A stretch of DNA of 55,443 nt from Gemmatimonadota bacterium (GTDB lineage Bacteria > Gemmatimonadota > Gemmatimonadetes > Longimicrobiales > Gaopeijiaceae), in assembly GCA_022340755.1 (NCBI GenBank), contig JAJDNI010000295.1, forward strand, positions 1 through 55,443, in the 5' to 3' direction. This document shows positions 35,965 through 44,031 of the stretch, piece by piece. Position numbers and translations under genes: made by a program. Under the pieces are notes generated by a model. The model worked only from the letters and a program-made list of their open reading frames with translations, searched no databases and was not told the DNA's origin. Each line of letters opens with the position of its first letter. The first letter of the stretch is position 1.

Positions 35965-36272
35965 GCACCGATCGGGTGTCGCCAGGCGGTGGATCGCACG
36001 GCCGTCCCCGGGGTCCGCACGTGGCGACGCTGGCCCACGAAGGACGCATCTGGGAGGTCTACCTCGAGATGGAAGATGATCCTCAACGCCCGAGCGTGTG
36101 CAGGGCCCTCCTGCGCTTCGACCCCACCGCCGGAAGCGCAGGCCAGGCCGCTGTGACCACCGGCGTCATCATCATCGAGGACTCGTACGAGGAGGCTCTG
36201 GCAAAGGCGCGCAGCTTCGACCCCCGCCAGATGGAGGGTCTTCTGCGATCCGCGCTGCCGGACGAGGAGTAG
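35961..36272 (+). CDS. Small protein of unknown function, MscS operon
   Basis: 103 aa. The start overlaps the MscS stop (ATGA). The sequence HVATLAHEGRIWEVYLEMED, CRALLRFDP and IIIEDSYEEALAKARSFDPR looks like a small alpha/beta domain. I do not recognise it. Last gene of the moxR-to-mscS run. It is likely translated with mscS. Confidence 0.75.
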   Translation: MSTDRVSPGGGSHGRPRGPHVATLAHEGRIWEVYLEMEDDPQRPSVCRALLRFDPTAGSAGQAAVTTGVIIIEDSYEEALAKARSFDPRQMEGLLRSALPDEE

Positions 36273-36340
36273 TAGGGCTCGGGGACGCTCCCAGCAGACG
36301 ACGCGCGTGCCGTGGGCGTTCCCCGAAGAGGATGTACGGC

Positions 36341-36362
36341 GGAGGGGGTTGGACGACCCTCC
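36341..36362. repeat. Hairpin with TGGACGA loop, copy 1
   Basis: GGAGGG (36341-36346) and CCCTCC (36357-36362) enclose a 10-nt loop GGTTGGACGA. It lies in the 252-nt gap between convergent genes, and is probably part of the terminator of the moxR-mscS operon. Confidence 0.5.
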
Positions 36363-36377
36363 GACGTCGAAGGAGCC

Positions 36378-36518
36378 GGGCAGGGCGCGCTCCCAGGAGA
36401 GGAAATCGGCGCCGGGGTATGGACGACCCGGCGCCGCTTAGCGAGGCCGTGATCACCCGCGTCGCGAACCGTCGACGCCTCCAGGGCTCGCGGTCCTCGA
36501 AGGGAGCGCGCCCTGCCC
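36378..36518. repeat. Nested inverted repeats in the convergent spacer (17-bp outer, 10-bp inner)
   Basis: The 17 nt GGGCAGGGCGCGCTCCC at 36378-36394 recurs as an exact reverse complement at 36502-36518. A short GAAGGAG/CTCCTTC match outside may extend the pairing. Inside, CGGCGCCGGG (36407-36416) pairs with CCCGGCGCCG (36427-36436) across the 10-nt loop GTATGGACGA, which shares TGGACGACCC with the hairpin at 36341. The whole could serve as bidirectional terminator for the flanking convergent operons, or be a decayed mobile palindromic element. No coding frame of note. Confidence 0.55.
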
Positions 36519-36524
36519 GCCCCC

Positions 36525-37775
36525 CTAAGCCTCCTTCACCCACCTCCACAACTCGGGCAGCGTCGGCCGCTTTCCCGCCATGAGGATCCCCACCTTGTAG
36601 ATGCGTCCGGCCACCCAGGCCACCGCCAGGACGGTAAGGGCCATGAGCACGAAGGAGAGCCCCACCTGCCAGATGGGTGCGCCTCCCCCCGCCGCCCGGG
36701 CGAACATCAGGATCGGACTGAAAAAGGGGACCAGCGACAAGGTGACCGCCATGGTCGACGTCGGATCCTGGATCACCTGCATCACGAAGAGGATAGGCAC
36801 GACCACGAGAAACATCACCGGGAACTGAGCCTGCTGCGCTTCCTCGTCCGTGTTGCACATGGCACCCACCGCGGCGTACAGCGCGGAAAAGATGAAGTAC
36901 CCAAAGACGAAGAAGGCCAGGAAGAGCACTCCCAGCCCCACCCCGGGAAGCGCCGCTTGGATGTCCTTGAGGCTTGTCATCTCCGGCCGGGCGGCCATGA
37001 GCGCGGGGAGGCCCATCGAGGCTATGAGCGCTGCCGACACGGCCCACACCGCCATCTGCGTCAGCCCGACGGCGCCCACTCCGAGGATCTTCCCGAGCAT
37101 GAGGTGCCACGGCCTCATCGACGAGATGATGATCTCGACCACGTGGCTCATCTTCTCCTCGATGGTCGCTCGCATCACCTGCATGGAGTACACAAGGATC
37201 ACGAAGTACAGGAAGAACGCGCCGAGGTACGCCACCAGGAACTTCGGATCGCCCAGTCCCGCGCCATCCGACGACAGCACGTCCACGTGCAAGTCCCCAC
37301 CCTTGAGGAGCGACGAGACGTCCACGCCGCTTCCCGCGAGGTTGTGCTCGAGGGCCGCGCGGGCGATGGAGCTGCGCAACGCCATCTCCTGCAGCGTGGA
37401 CGGTCTCTTGCGGCCGTAGAACGCCGCTTCGCCGGTACGCAGCGTGCCCTCGTCCAGAACGAGGAAGCCACCGATCTTCTTGTCGGTGACCTGTTGGGTC
37501 AGGTCTGCTACCACGTCCTGGGACCACGACTCCTGATGCACCTTGTAACGTGCTTCCTCCAGCCGGGGAGCAAGCTCCTGGTAGAGAACCCCGGTGCGGT
37601 CCACCACGGCGATTTCCCGATCGGCGGCCTCGGACTTCGGGCCGAGGTACGCGGGCAGCGCAATCATCGCGCCCATGAAGATGGGAGCCCCCACCGTGGA
37701 GACGATGAACCATTTGGAGCGCACGCGCTGGAGGTATTCCCGGCGGATCACCGCCCACACGTTCGTCATGCTCAT
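36525..37775 (-). CDS. ABC-2 transporter permease (NatB-like)
   Basis: 416 aa. One membrane segment at the N-terminus (about 22-43), a large external domain (about 45-190) and five C-terminal segments (about 190-400), including KMSHVVEIIISSMRPWHLMLGKILGVGAVGL, the loop seen in NatB-type Na+ or drug exporters. Its ATPase is encoded just upstream with a 4-nt overlap. The transported substrate cannot be told from sequence. Confidence 0.9.
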   Translation of the reverse strand: MSMTNVWAVIRREYLQRVRSKWFIVSTVGAPIFMGAMIALPAYLGPKSEAADREIAVVDRTGVLYQELAPRLEEARYKVHQESWSQDVVADLTQQVTDKKIGGFLVLDEGTLRTGEAAFYGRKRPSTLQEMALRSSIARAALEHNLAGSGVDVSSLLKGGDLHVDVLSSDGAGLGDPKFLVAYLGAFFLYFVILVYSMQVMRATIEEKMSHVVEIIISSMRPWHLMLGKILGVGAVGLTQMAVWAVSAALIASMGLPALMAARPEMTSLKDIQAALPGVGLGVLFLAFFVFGYFIFSALYAAVGAMCNTDEEAQQAQFPVMFLVVVPILFVMQVIQDPTSTMAVTLSLVPFFSPILMFARAAGGGAPIWQVGLSFVLMALTVLAVAWVAGRIYKVGILMAGKRPTLPELWRWVKEA

Positions 37776-38731
37776 CGGACACCTCCCATGTGTGCCCCTA
37801 GTGGTGTCCCGGCGTCTCCCGTGGCGTCGCCGCCCGCGTGACGGACGAAGATCTCGTGCAGGCGGGGCTCCACGAGGTCGAACTTGTAGATGGTCGCCCC
37901 CGCGGAGATTGCCCTCTTCAGGATGGCCTGATGATCGGCACCCTCCACGAGGTGAATGAGGGCCTCGCCGTTCGATCGGTCGACTTGCCTGATCTCGGGT
38001 CCCTGAAGCCAGGTGTCGTCACCGTTGAACTCCACGGAGAGGAGGCCCTTGCGTTCGGCCGCCTTCAGCTCCTGGAGATCCGCGTCGAGCACCTTGTGGG
38101 CCTTCGAGATGAGACACACGCGCTCGCACAGGCGCTCCGCCTGGTCCATGAGGTGTGTGGAGAAGAGGATCGTGGTTCCCCTGTTGTGGAAGTCCATGAC
38201 GATCTCCTCCAGCACATCCTGGTTGATCGGGTCGAGGCCGCTGAACGGCTCGTCCAGGATGAGGAGCTCCGGCTCGTGTATCACGGTACCGATGAACTGG
38301 ATCTTCTGCTGCATCCCCTTGGACAGATCTTCCACCTTCTTGTCCGCCCACTCCCCGAGTCCGAGGCGGTCGATCCACGCTTTCGCCCTCTTGCGACCTT
38401 CGCCGCGCGGCACGCCGCGGATCTCCGCGAAGAAGACCACGAGATCGAGGCACTTCATCTTGCGGTAGACCCCTCGCTCTTCCGGGAGGTAACCCACCCT
38501 GGTCCGTCGCGTCTCGTCTGGATCGGCTCCAAAAAGATCCACCCGTCCTTCATCCGGATGCAGGATCCCCATGATCATCCGGATCGTCGTGGTCTTTCCG
38601 GATCCGTTGGGGCCGAGGAGACCACATATGACGCCCCTGGGGATGTCGAGGTCCAGGCCCGACACCGCGGTGTAGCGCCCGAAGCGCTTCGTGACGCCTT
38701 CCAGTCTCACGGCGTACCCGTTCACATTCAT
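37772..38731 (-). CDS. ABC transporter ATP-binding protein (NatA-like)
   Basis: 319 aa. Walker A GPNGSGKTT (about 38-46), Q-loop region VGYLPEERGVYRKMK, signature LSKGMQQK, Walker B LLILDEPFSGLDP and H-loop STHLMDQAE. The C-terminal 80 residues are an extension as in NatA-type exporters. ATG at 38731 (MNVNGYAVRLEG) chosen over the open frame to 38788. Forms an operon with the permease. Divergent from the AbrB-like gene; the 200-nt region between holds no clear -35/-10 pair. Confidence 0.93.
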   Translation of the reverse strand: MNVNGYAVRLEGVTKRFGRYTAVSGLDLDIPRGVICGLLGPNGSGKTTTIRMIMGILHPDEGRVDLFGADPDETRRTRVGYLPEERGVYRKMKCLDLVVFFAEIRGVPRGEGRKRAKAWIDRLGLGEWADKKVEDLSKGMQQKIQFIGTVIHEPELLILDEPFSGLDPINQDVLEEIVMDFHNRGTTILFSTHLMDQAERLCERVCLISKAHKVLDADLQELKAAERKGLLSVEFNGDDTWLQGPEIRQVDRSNGEALIHLVEGADHQAILKRAISAGATIYKFDLVEPRLHEIFVRHAGGDATGDAGTPLGAHMGGVR

Positions 38732-38931
38732 CGACCGTATCCCATCGTGTGGGTGGCGGGGGCGGGAAGAAATGAGCCAAAATGGCATGGCCGGCCCCGA
38801 AAACCGGGGGGGAATGCACGCCCACCACTACGTGAAGGGGGCGAAAAGCCTTCAGAACCGGGCAATACGTCGCCTTTTCTCGGATCCCCGTGTAGATTAG
38901 TCGGCTATAGCGTGAAACACGAGGAGGATGG

Positions 38932-39126
38932 ATGGCCATCTACCGTACGCTCTATTATAGCGACGTGACCGTCGGTGTCGGCGGGCGCATCACGATTCCC
39001 CAGGACATGCGGGACGATCTCGGCATCGACGAGGGTGATACGCTCACGGTGCGGGTGGAGGAGAACCCCGACGGCGGCAGGCAGATGGTGATCTGGAAGA
39101 CTGAGCAGCAGCCGGAAGAAGAGTAA
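38932..39126 (+). CDS. AbrB/SpoVT-type DNA-binding protein
   Basis: 64 aa. The swapped-hairpin fold is marked by VTVGVGGRITIPQDMRDDLGIDEGDTLTVRVE. Such proteins are either DNA-binding regulators or antitoxin N-domains. Excellent SD (GAGGAGGATGG). It lies 19 nt before the macrodomain gene on the same strand, so the two form an operon. No typical PIN or MazF-like toxin follows. Confidence 0.82.
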   Translation: MAIYRTLYYSDVTVGVGGRITIPQDMRDDLGIDEGDTLTVRVEENPDGGRQMVIWKTEQQPEEE

Positions 39127-39145
39127 TCCCCGGGCGACTGACTTC

Positions 39146-39658
39146 GTGATCAGGATTCGGGTGGAGCGAGGAGACATCTCCTCGTTCAGGGGCGACGGCG
39201 TTGTGAACGCCGCCAACAACCATCTGCGCATGGGCGGGGGTGTGGCGGGAGCCCTGCTCCGCGCTGGAGGGCCCCTCATCCAGCAGGAGTGCGACGACTA
39301 CGTGCGCGCGCATGGCCCCCTCGAAGTCGGCGGAGCTGCCCTCACCGGGGGAGGCAACCTTCCTGCCCGCTGGGTTATCCATGCCGCCGCCATGGGCGAC
39401 ACGCCGCCCACTCCCGATTCCATTCGATCGTCCACGCGCCACGCCCTCCGCATCGCCAGCGAAGCCGGCATGCGCACCCTTGCGTTCCCGATTCTGGGAA
39501 CGGGCATCGGTGGTTTCCCCTTCGGCGACGCCGCGAGGCTCATGGTCGCCGAGATTCGCGCCCATGCGGACGGCGCCGATCTTCCGGAGGACGTGGTCTT
39601 GTACGCGTATGAGGAGGAGAGGGCGGCGGCGCTGCGGCGCGTGCTCGAAGAGAAGTAG
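39146..39658 (+). CDS. Macrodomain protein (ADP-ribose binding or hydrolysing)
   Basis: 170 aa, one complete macrodomain. Ligand-loop motifs: GVVNAANNHLRMGGGVAGALLRAGG (about 17-41) and LAFPILGTGIGGFPF (about 112-126). Macrodomains bind ADP-ribose or its derivatives and many remove it from proteins, nucleic acids or O-acetyl-ADP-ribose. The start is GTG at 39146. The partner is the AbrB-like gene. No ADP-ribosyltransferase (DarT-like) is nearby. Confidence 0.92.
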   Translation: MIRIRVERGDISSFRGDGVVNAANNHLRMGGGVAGALLRAGGPLIQQECDDYVRAHGPLEVGGAALTGGGNLPARWVIHAAAMGDTPPTPDSIRSSTRHALRIASEAGMRTLAFPILGTGIGGFPFGDAARLMVAEIRAHADGADLPEDVVLYAYEEERAAALRRVLEEK

Positions 39659-39665
39659 CCCGTTC

Positions 39666-41081
39666 CTACTGTTCGAGGTCCACCCACCTCACGAGCGCCG
39701 CGAGGGGCCCATGTCCGTCATGGTGCCACCAGGGTGACGGGAACGGTAACCCGGCGAACCCGGTCACGCGGGTCGCACCGGCCCGCCCGAGCGCCTCGGC
39801 CACCGCCTGGGTCTCGTCACCAAGGCCCGCGAGACCCACCGTCTGCAAGTGAGCCGCCAGGGGCTTCGTCAGCGAAACGATCCGCTGCCACGTCGGGACG
39901 GGCTTCACGCGCACGACCCGACCAACGCAGAAGGGGAGGCGTGCCTCCCCGGGATCGAAGACCACGGTCCAGGAGGCCTCTCCCCCCTGGTGGACCTCTA
40001 CCCCCGCACCCGAGGCGGCGAGCAACTCGGCGGTGCCCCGCGCCTGATGTAGCGTGGAGGCCTCTAACCCGTCGAGGACCCCACCTGGAAGGTGCTCCTC
40101 GAGCATCCTGAGCGCTTCCGCCAGCATCGACGCGAAGCCCCGTGCGTCTGTGTCGCCACCCTCCAACACGTAGATCACCTGTGGCGAAACGCATCCCCGC
40201 TGATCGAAGAAAGACACGGCACCGGCGACCTCCGACGTCGTGCGGCGGATCTGATCTGCGGTGAGCGCCTCGGGGCCGACGACGCCGATGCTGAGACGAT
40301 GATGGTACGGGACGAAGCGCGCCGTCACGGGGCTGCGGTCCCTCAGACTTCGCACCGTGGCGTCTCCCCCGTAGACGGTGACGACATCGGCATCGCGAAG
40401 CGCGGCCTCTTCGAGGAGGTCACTGCCGCCCGGCCAGTAGACGACGGCCGCAGCGTCCGCCAGGTCGGGATCTTCGTCGCGCAACGCTTTGGCCACGAGG
40501 ACCGGAAGCACCTCGTCACCCCGACCGGGCTTGACCAGGGTGGCGCCCTTTACCAGAAGGCTCCGCATGAGTGCAGTCGCGCCCACTCCGGGAACGCTCC
40601 CCGACACGACCTGCACGCACAACCTGGGGCCAAGAGCGCGTATCCGCCGGCCGGCTGCGTTCGGGTCGGGGACGAAGTCGTCCAGGACGCCTCCATCGCC
40701 AAGCTCCGCCCGAAGGAGCGCCTCGAGCCGCTCCCGGGTCCAGTCGGCCGCCATGCCGTCCAGAACCGCGGCCGACATCTCCGGCGACAGCCCCGATGTT
40801 GAGGGGAGAAGCTCCAAAGCCTCCCTGCGCAGAGGATCGCCGGGGTCGAGGAACCGGTCTCCGACGCTGCCCAGGGCGGCGAGGACGTCCACGGCGCGAC
40901 GCTCCAGGAAGAGCAGGTGAGCCCGGGCGAGCGCTTCCGTGAGGCGCGCGACCCAGTCGGGCGTCGCATCGACGTATCGGACGCGCACGTCGCCGCTGTC
41001 GTATTGGAGCGGCACGCCATCCGGGAGCGCCACGCCGCTCGGCAGGGCCCAGGCCTCGAATCGGCTGGTCGGGAAGGTCAT
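39666..41081 (-). CDS. Acyl-CoA reductase, LuxC family
   Basis: 471 aa. Aldehyde-dehydrogenase-like fold: LCVQVVSGSVPGVGATALMRSLLVKGATLVKPGRGDEVLP (cofactor and substrate region), DADVVTVYGGDATVRSL, FVPYHHRLSIGVVG, and the catalytic Cys297 in FFDQRGCVSPQVIYVLEGG. LuxC-type enzymes reduce acyl groups to aldehyde with NADPH. The start ATG (MTFPTSRFEAW) overlaps the luxE-like stop (ATGA), so the two are coupled. No luciferase genes (luxAB) are present. Confidence 0.9.
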   Translation of the reverse strand: MTFPTSRFEAWALPSGVALPDGVPLQYDSGDVRVRYVDATPDWVARLTEALARAHLLFLERRAVDVLAALGSVGDRFLDPGDPLRREALELLPSTSGLSPEMSAAVLDGMAADWTRERLEALLRAELGDGGVLDDFVPDPNAAGRRIRALGPRLCVQVVSGSVPGVGATALMRSLLVKGATLVKPGRGDEVLPVLVAKALRDEDPDLADAAAVVYWPGGSDLLEEAALRDADVVTVYGGDATVRSLRDRSPVTARFVPYHHRLSIGVVGPEALTADQIRRTTSEVAGAVSFFDQRGCVSPQVIYVLEGGDTDARGFASMLAEALRMLEEHLPGGVLDGLEASTLHQARGTAELLAASGAGVEVHQGGEASWTVVFDPGEARLPFCVGRVVRVKPVPTWQRIVSLTKPLAAHLQTVGLAGLGDETQAVAEALGRAGATRVTGFAGLPFPSPWWHHDGHGPLAALVRWVDLEQ

Positions 41082-42235
41082 GAGCGTGCGCTCCCGGCGG
41101 ATACCAACTCTTCCATGGCCCGAGAGCAGCCCCGCGGCTCGGCTCCGTCCACGCGACCCCGCAAGCGTACGCCGTCGGCGGTTACGGTGCCGATGTCCTC
41201 CGTGAGGATGTGGCAGACGGAGCCGGCGTTCGCCAGATCGAAGAACGCGAGGAGACCCGGCTCTCCGGGGGGAACCTGCTTCAGCGTGGTCGGATCCAGC
41301 GCCCGTACCCGGAGCCACGGCGGCGGCACGTGCCGCCGTTCGGAGCCCGGGCCCTCACGCAGCACCGGCTCGTAGAGCTGCGACAGGAGCTCGGTCATGC
41401 CGTACTCGTTCACCACCCGGTGCTCGGGCACCCCCAGGCGATCCTGGATCGCACCATACAGCGCGCCGCGCTCGAGGATCCTACTGCGGCCCTTGAACCC
41501 GCCGGTCTCCATGATGCGCGTGCCCTCGGGCAGATGCGCTCTGGCAGCCCGGGCGGCGAGGTCGTCGAGAAGATGCACGAAAGCGAATGCGGTGCCTGCC
41601 ACGAGCACCGGGCGGCCTTCGCGGCGCATGGCCGTCGCCGTCCGCAGGAATCCGTCCACGTCGAGGCGTCCGTCGGCGTCCACCAGCCATACCGCGCCGT
41701 CACACAAAGTGTCCGCAGCAGCCCCGATCATCGTCGACAAAGAGGAATCGGGGACGGCATCGGGCGGGGGAATCAGCGAGAGCAGCGGGATCCGCTCGGC
41801 CTCGGGCAACAGTGCGGCCTGCAGATTGGGGAGAAGCGATGCCCGGTAGAGGGCGAGGCTCGGCACCAGATGGCGCCCCCGCTCGCCATGTCCGCCGGTC
41901 GTCCCGCTGGTGCGGAACGTCGCCTCCACCGCTCCGTCGCCCGACACCAGGTCGAGGTACTTGAAGGCTGTCGCGGGAACGGCGGGGATCTCTTCCCAGG
42001 CTTCCACCTTGCCCGGCGTGACACCCCGGCCCTCACAGAACGCCCGGTACGTCCCGTTGGCTTCCGTCTGGTGGGCAAAGATGCGGAGGGCCCAGGTCAG
42101 GAACGCCGCGTCGTCGAGGGGTTGGTCCACACCGCGGGCGAAAAGCGTGACGAGCTCCGCCGCCAATCCGGAAAACGCCCCCCCAACGTCGGGCCCCGGC
42201 TGCTGAGCGCTTCCCTGCTCGACCGACATGGACAC
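41078..42235 (-). CDS. Acyl-protein synthetase, LuxE family
   Basis: 385 aa, AMP-binding fold of the LuxE/PaaK type. Blocks: EEIPAVPATAFKYLDLVSGD, ATFRTSGTTGGHGERGRH (nucleotide loop), GGFKGRSRILERGALYGAIQDRLGV and NEYGMTELLSQLY. LuxE activates a fatty acid with ATP and passes the acyl group to LuxC. The start is GTG at 42235, or ATG two codons later. It follows the FAD oxidoreductase by 23 nt and overlaps the luxC-like gene. Confidence 0.88.
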   Translation of the reverse strand: MSMSVEQGSAQQPGPDVGGAFSGLAAELVTLFARGVDQPLDDAAFLTWALRIFAHQTEANGTYRAFCEGRGVTPGKVEAWEEIPAVPATAFKYLDLVSGDGAVEATFRTSGTTGGHGERGRHLVPSLALYRASLLPNLQAALLPEAERIPLLSLIPPPDAVPDSSLSTMIGAAADTLCDGAVWLVDADGRLDVDGFLRTATAMRREGRPVLVAGTAFAFVHLLDDLAARAARAHLPEGTRIMETGGFKGRSRILERGALYGAIQDRLGVPEHRVVNEYGMTELLSQLYEPVLREGPGSERRHVPPPWLRVRALDPTTLKQVPPGEPGLLAFFDLANAGSVCHILTEDIGTVTADGVRLRGRVDGAEPRGCSRAMEELVSAGSARS

Positions 42236-42258
42236 CCCTGTCCGAGATACGGGTCACC

Positions 42259-43446
42259 TCAGGTGAAGCGACGTGGGTTCAGGAGATCCCCCCCCGGCAC
42301 CGGATCCCCTTCGGTGACGATGGACGCGATCACGCGGCCCGACTCGAACGCGAACGGCAAGCCACCTCCGCTGAATCCGGAGATCACCAGCTCACCCGTG
42401 CGGCCGGGGAGAGGGCCGACAAGGGGCAGATAATCTGCCGTCCATCCGAAGATGCCGCTCCAACGCCGCTCTACCTCCAGAGGAGCGACGTCGGGAAACG
42501 CCTGCTCGAACCAGCCTTCTATAGCCTCCTGGAGGTGATGATCCACCTCCGGCCGTGCCTTCCAATACGAGCGGTCCCATGCGTCATGGCGCCAGCCGCC
42601 GAGAACCAGACGTCCCTCCGGGTCGGAACGCCACACGTTGAGCTTCCAGTGCGTCGCGTAGGCGCCCTTGAACATGTGGGGGCGCGGAAGGGTGACCATC
42701 CCCTGGCCTCGAATGGGAACGATCTCGTCCCCCACGAAAGCCGAGAAGCGGCGCGAATCGACGTGGGTGGCGTAGACCGCCATCTCCGCCTTCACCTCGC
42801 CACGGGTGGTCCGACAGTGGACAAAGCCGCCTTCCCGGCGAGTCTCCCCGACGTCGACTTCCTCCACGATGACGGCCCCCGCGTCCACGGCCGCATGGGC
42901 GACCGCGTCCGCGGCCACTCCCGGGTTCACACAGCCGCCCCCCTCGATCCGGTATCCGCCGCGGAAGCCTCTCCCGTGCGTGAGGGTGCGGACGTCCTCG
43001 CCGGTGAGCCACTCTACCGGCATGCCCGCCTGCTCGAGGGCATGGTGGGACGCCTGCACCTGATGCAGCGTGTGGGCTTCCGCTAGCACGTACCCTCCCG
43101 ACAGGTCGAGCCCCGCCGCGATCGCTTCGCCGCGATCCTCGAGCAGTGACGCCAAGCCGGCCACGGATCGCAGCGCGAACGCCCAGATGCGGCGCGCAGT
43201 CTCCTCGCCGCGGAAATGCACGGTCTCGTTGAATGGCTGTCGCATGGGGGGAGAGAGCAGACCCACGGCCGTGGCCGTGGCGCCGGAGCCGATGCGGCCG
43301 CGCTCCAGGAGCACGGTGCGTACACCCGCGTGTGCCAGGTGGTAGGCGGTGGAAGCGCCTGCAATCCCCCCACCCACCACGATCACGTCGGTCGTCGCCG
43401 GAAGATCCTCGTGGAAGGGTCGCGCGGTGACGGTCTGCTCGCTCAT
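42259..43446 (-). CDS. FAD-dependent amine/glycine oxidoreductase (DadA family)
   Basis: 395 aa. FAD-binding DVIVVGGGIAGASTAYHLAHAGV (about 20-42) and ERGRIGSGATATAVGLLSPP; C-terminal GELVISGFSGGGLPFAFESGRVIA closes the flavin site. D-amino-acid dehydrogenase, glycine oxidase or sarcosine oxidase type. The true substrate is unknown. ATG 43446 follows TGGAGAAGTC; the open frame continues to 43482. First gene of a three-gene operon with the LuxE- and LuxC-like genes. On its far side is a divergent small membrane protein gene. Confidence 0.9.
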   Translation of the reverse strand: MSEQTVTARPFHEDLPATTDVIVVGGGIAGASTAYHLAHAGVRTVLLERGRIGSGATATAVGLLSPPMRQPFNETVHFRGEETARRIWAFALRSVAGLASLLEDRGEAIAAGLDLSGGYVLAEAHTLHQVQASHHALEQAGMPVEWLTGEDVRTLTHGRGFRGGYRIEGGGCVNPGVAADAVAHAAVDAGAVIVEEVDVGETRREGGFVHCRTTRGEVKAEMAVYATHVDSRRFSAFVGDEIVPIRGQGMVTLPRPHMFKGAYATHWKLNVWRSDPEGRLVLGGWRHDAWDRSYWKARPEVDHHLQEAIEGWFEQAFPDVAPLEVERRWSGIFGWTADYLPLVGPLPGRTGELVISGFSGGGLPFAFESGRVIASIVTEGDPVPGGDLLNPRRFT

Positions 43447-43493
43447 GACTTCTCCAGAGGAGGGGAGTGGAGCGGGAGGCATGCTTCCGATGC

Positions 43494-43511
43494 CATGAAT
43501 CTCATGAATCT
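43494..43511. repeat. Tandem 9-bp repeat upstream of the DadA-like gene
   Basis: CATGAATCT occurs twice in a row, 50-65 nt upstream of the minus-strand start at 43446. It could be a regulator site for the DadA-luxE-luxC operon. A GCGTAC/GTACGC palindrome lies at about 43575-43588 in the same divergent region. Confidence 0.35.
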
Positions 43512-43685
43512 AAGGGTGCGGGGGTGGCCACGCCCAAGGGGTGGGCACGACGTGCTTCCTACCCCCGGGGCCCGCGAGCGGCGTACTCGTACGCGGCAGG
43601 GCGCGGCCTGAGGGCCTACCAAGGTTGAGCGGAGGTCACCTAGATTTCGAGGCCCTGATCCCCCGAAGCCCACGCACGCGAGCTT

Positions 43686-43862
43686 ATGCACACCGCCCCG
43701 GCCGTTCTTGTGGTCCTCTCCGTGGGCGCCCTGCTGACCTTCAGCGCCACCCGTGCCACGGCGACCGTGGACGAGGGTCCAGTCTTCCTGCGTTGGATGC
43801 TCGTGGTGTTCGCGATGTATCTCGCTCTGATCACGCTCCCGCTGATGATGGCCAGGGCCTGA
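43686..43862 (+). CDS. Small membrane protein, 58 aa
   Basis: ATG at 43686 to TGA at 43862. It reads as two hydrophobic segments, APAVLVVLSVGALLTF (about 4-19) and MLVVFAMYLALITLPLMM (about 38-55), joined by a charged Thr/Arg/Glu linker. Such a compact hairpin membrane protein is unlikely by chance, but the SD is weak and I know no family. A strong terminator-like hairpin follows it at 43928. It sits between the divergent DadA-like gene and convergent gdhA. It is too short to be seen in a length-filtered gene scan. Confidence 0.5.
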   Translation: MHTAPAVLVVLSVGALLTFSATRATATVDEGPVFLRWMLVVFAMYLALITLPLMMARA

Positions 43863-43927
43863 TACCAGGACGCTGTCCCGGAAGCACGGCTGAACCTTCC
43901 CCACCCGCCGACTCTTCCCATGCACAC

Positions 43928-43953
43928 GGGGCGGGCTCCGGAGAGCCCGCCCC
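43928..43953 (+). terminator. Terminator after the 58-aa membrane protein gene
   Basis: Perfect 11-bp stem GGGGCGGGCTC/GAGCCCGCCCC with CGGA tetraloop, followed by TCTGT. It supports transcription of the small gene on the plus strand and may also stop gdhA transcripts from the other side. Confidence 0.6.
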
Positions 43954-43992
43954 TCTGTCGCGGCCAACCACCGAAGCGGTGGGGTCGAGCGC

Positions 43993-44017
43993 GGCGGACG
44001 GGTACGGCCCGTCCGCC
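43993..44017 (-). terminator. Terminator after gdhA
   Basis: Perfect 10-bp stem GGCGGACGGG/CCCGTCCGCC with a 5-nt loop, 14 nt past the gdhA stop codon on the minus strand. No T-run, as is usual in GC-rich genomes. Confidence 0.55.
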
Positions 44018-44031
44018 GAACGCGAGTTCCG

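Noticed and set aside
36172-37782. 536-codon minus-strand frame that overlaps the ABC permease
   Set aside because: Different frame from the permease, Gly/Arg-rich, no domain; the permease has clear membrane segments.
43443-43967. 174-codon minus-strand frame antisense to the 58-aa gene
   Set aside because: Gly/Arg/His-rich translation without hydrophobic core. The plus-strand small frame is more protein-like.
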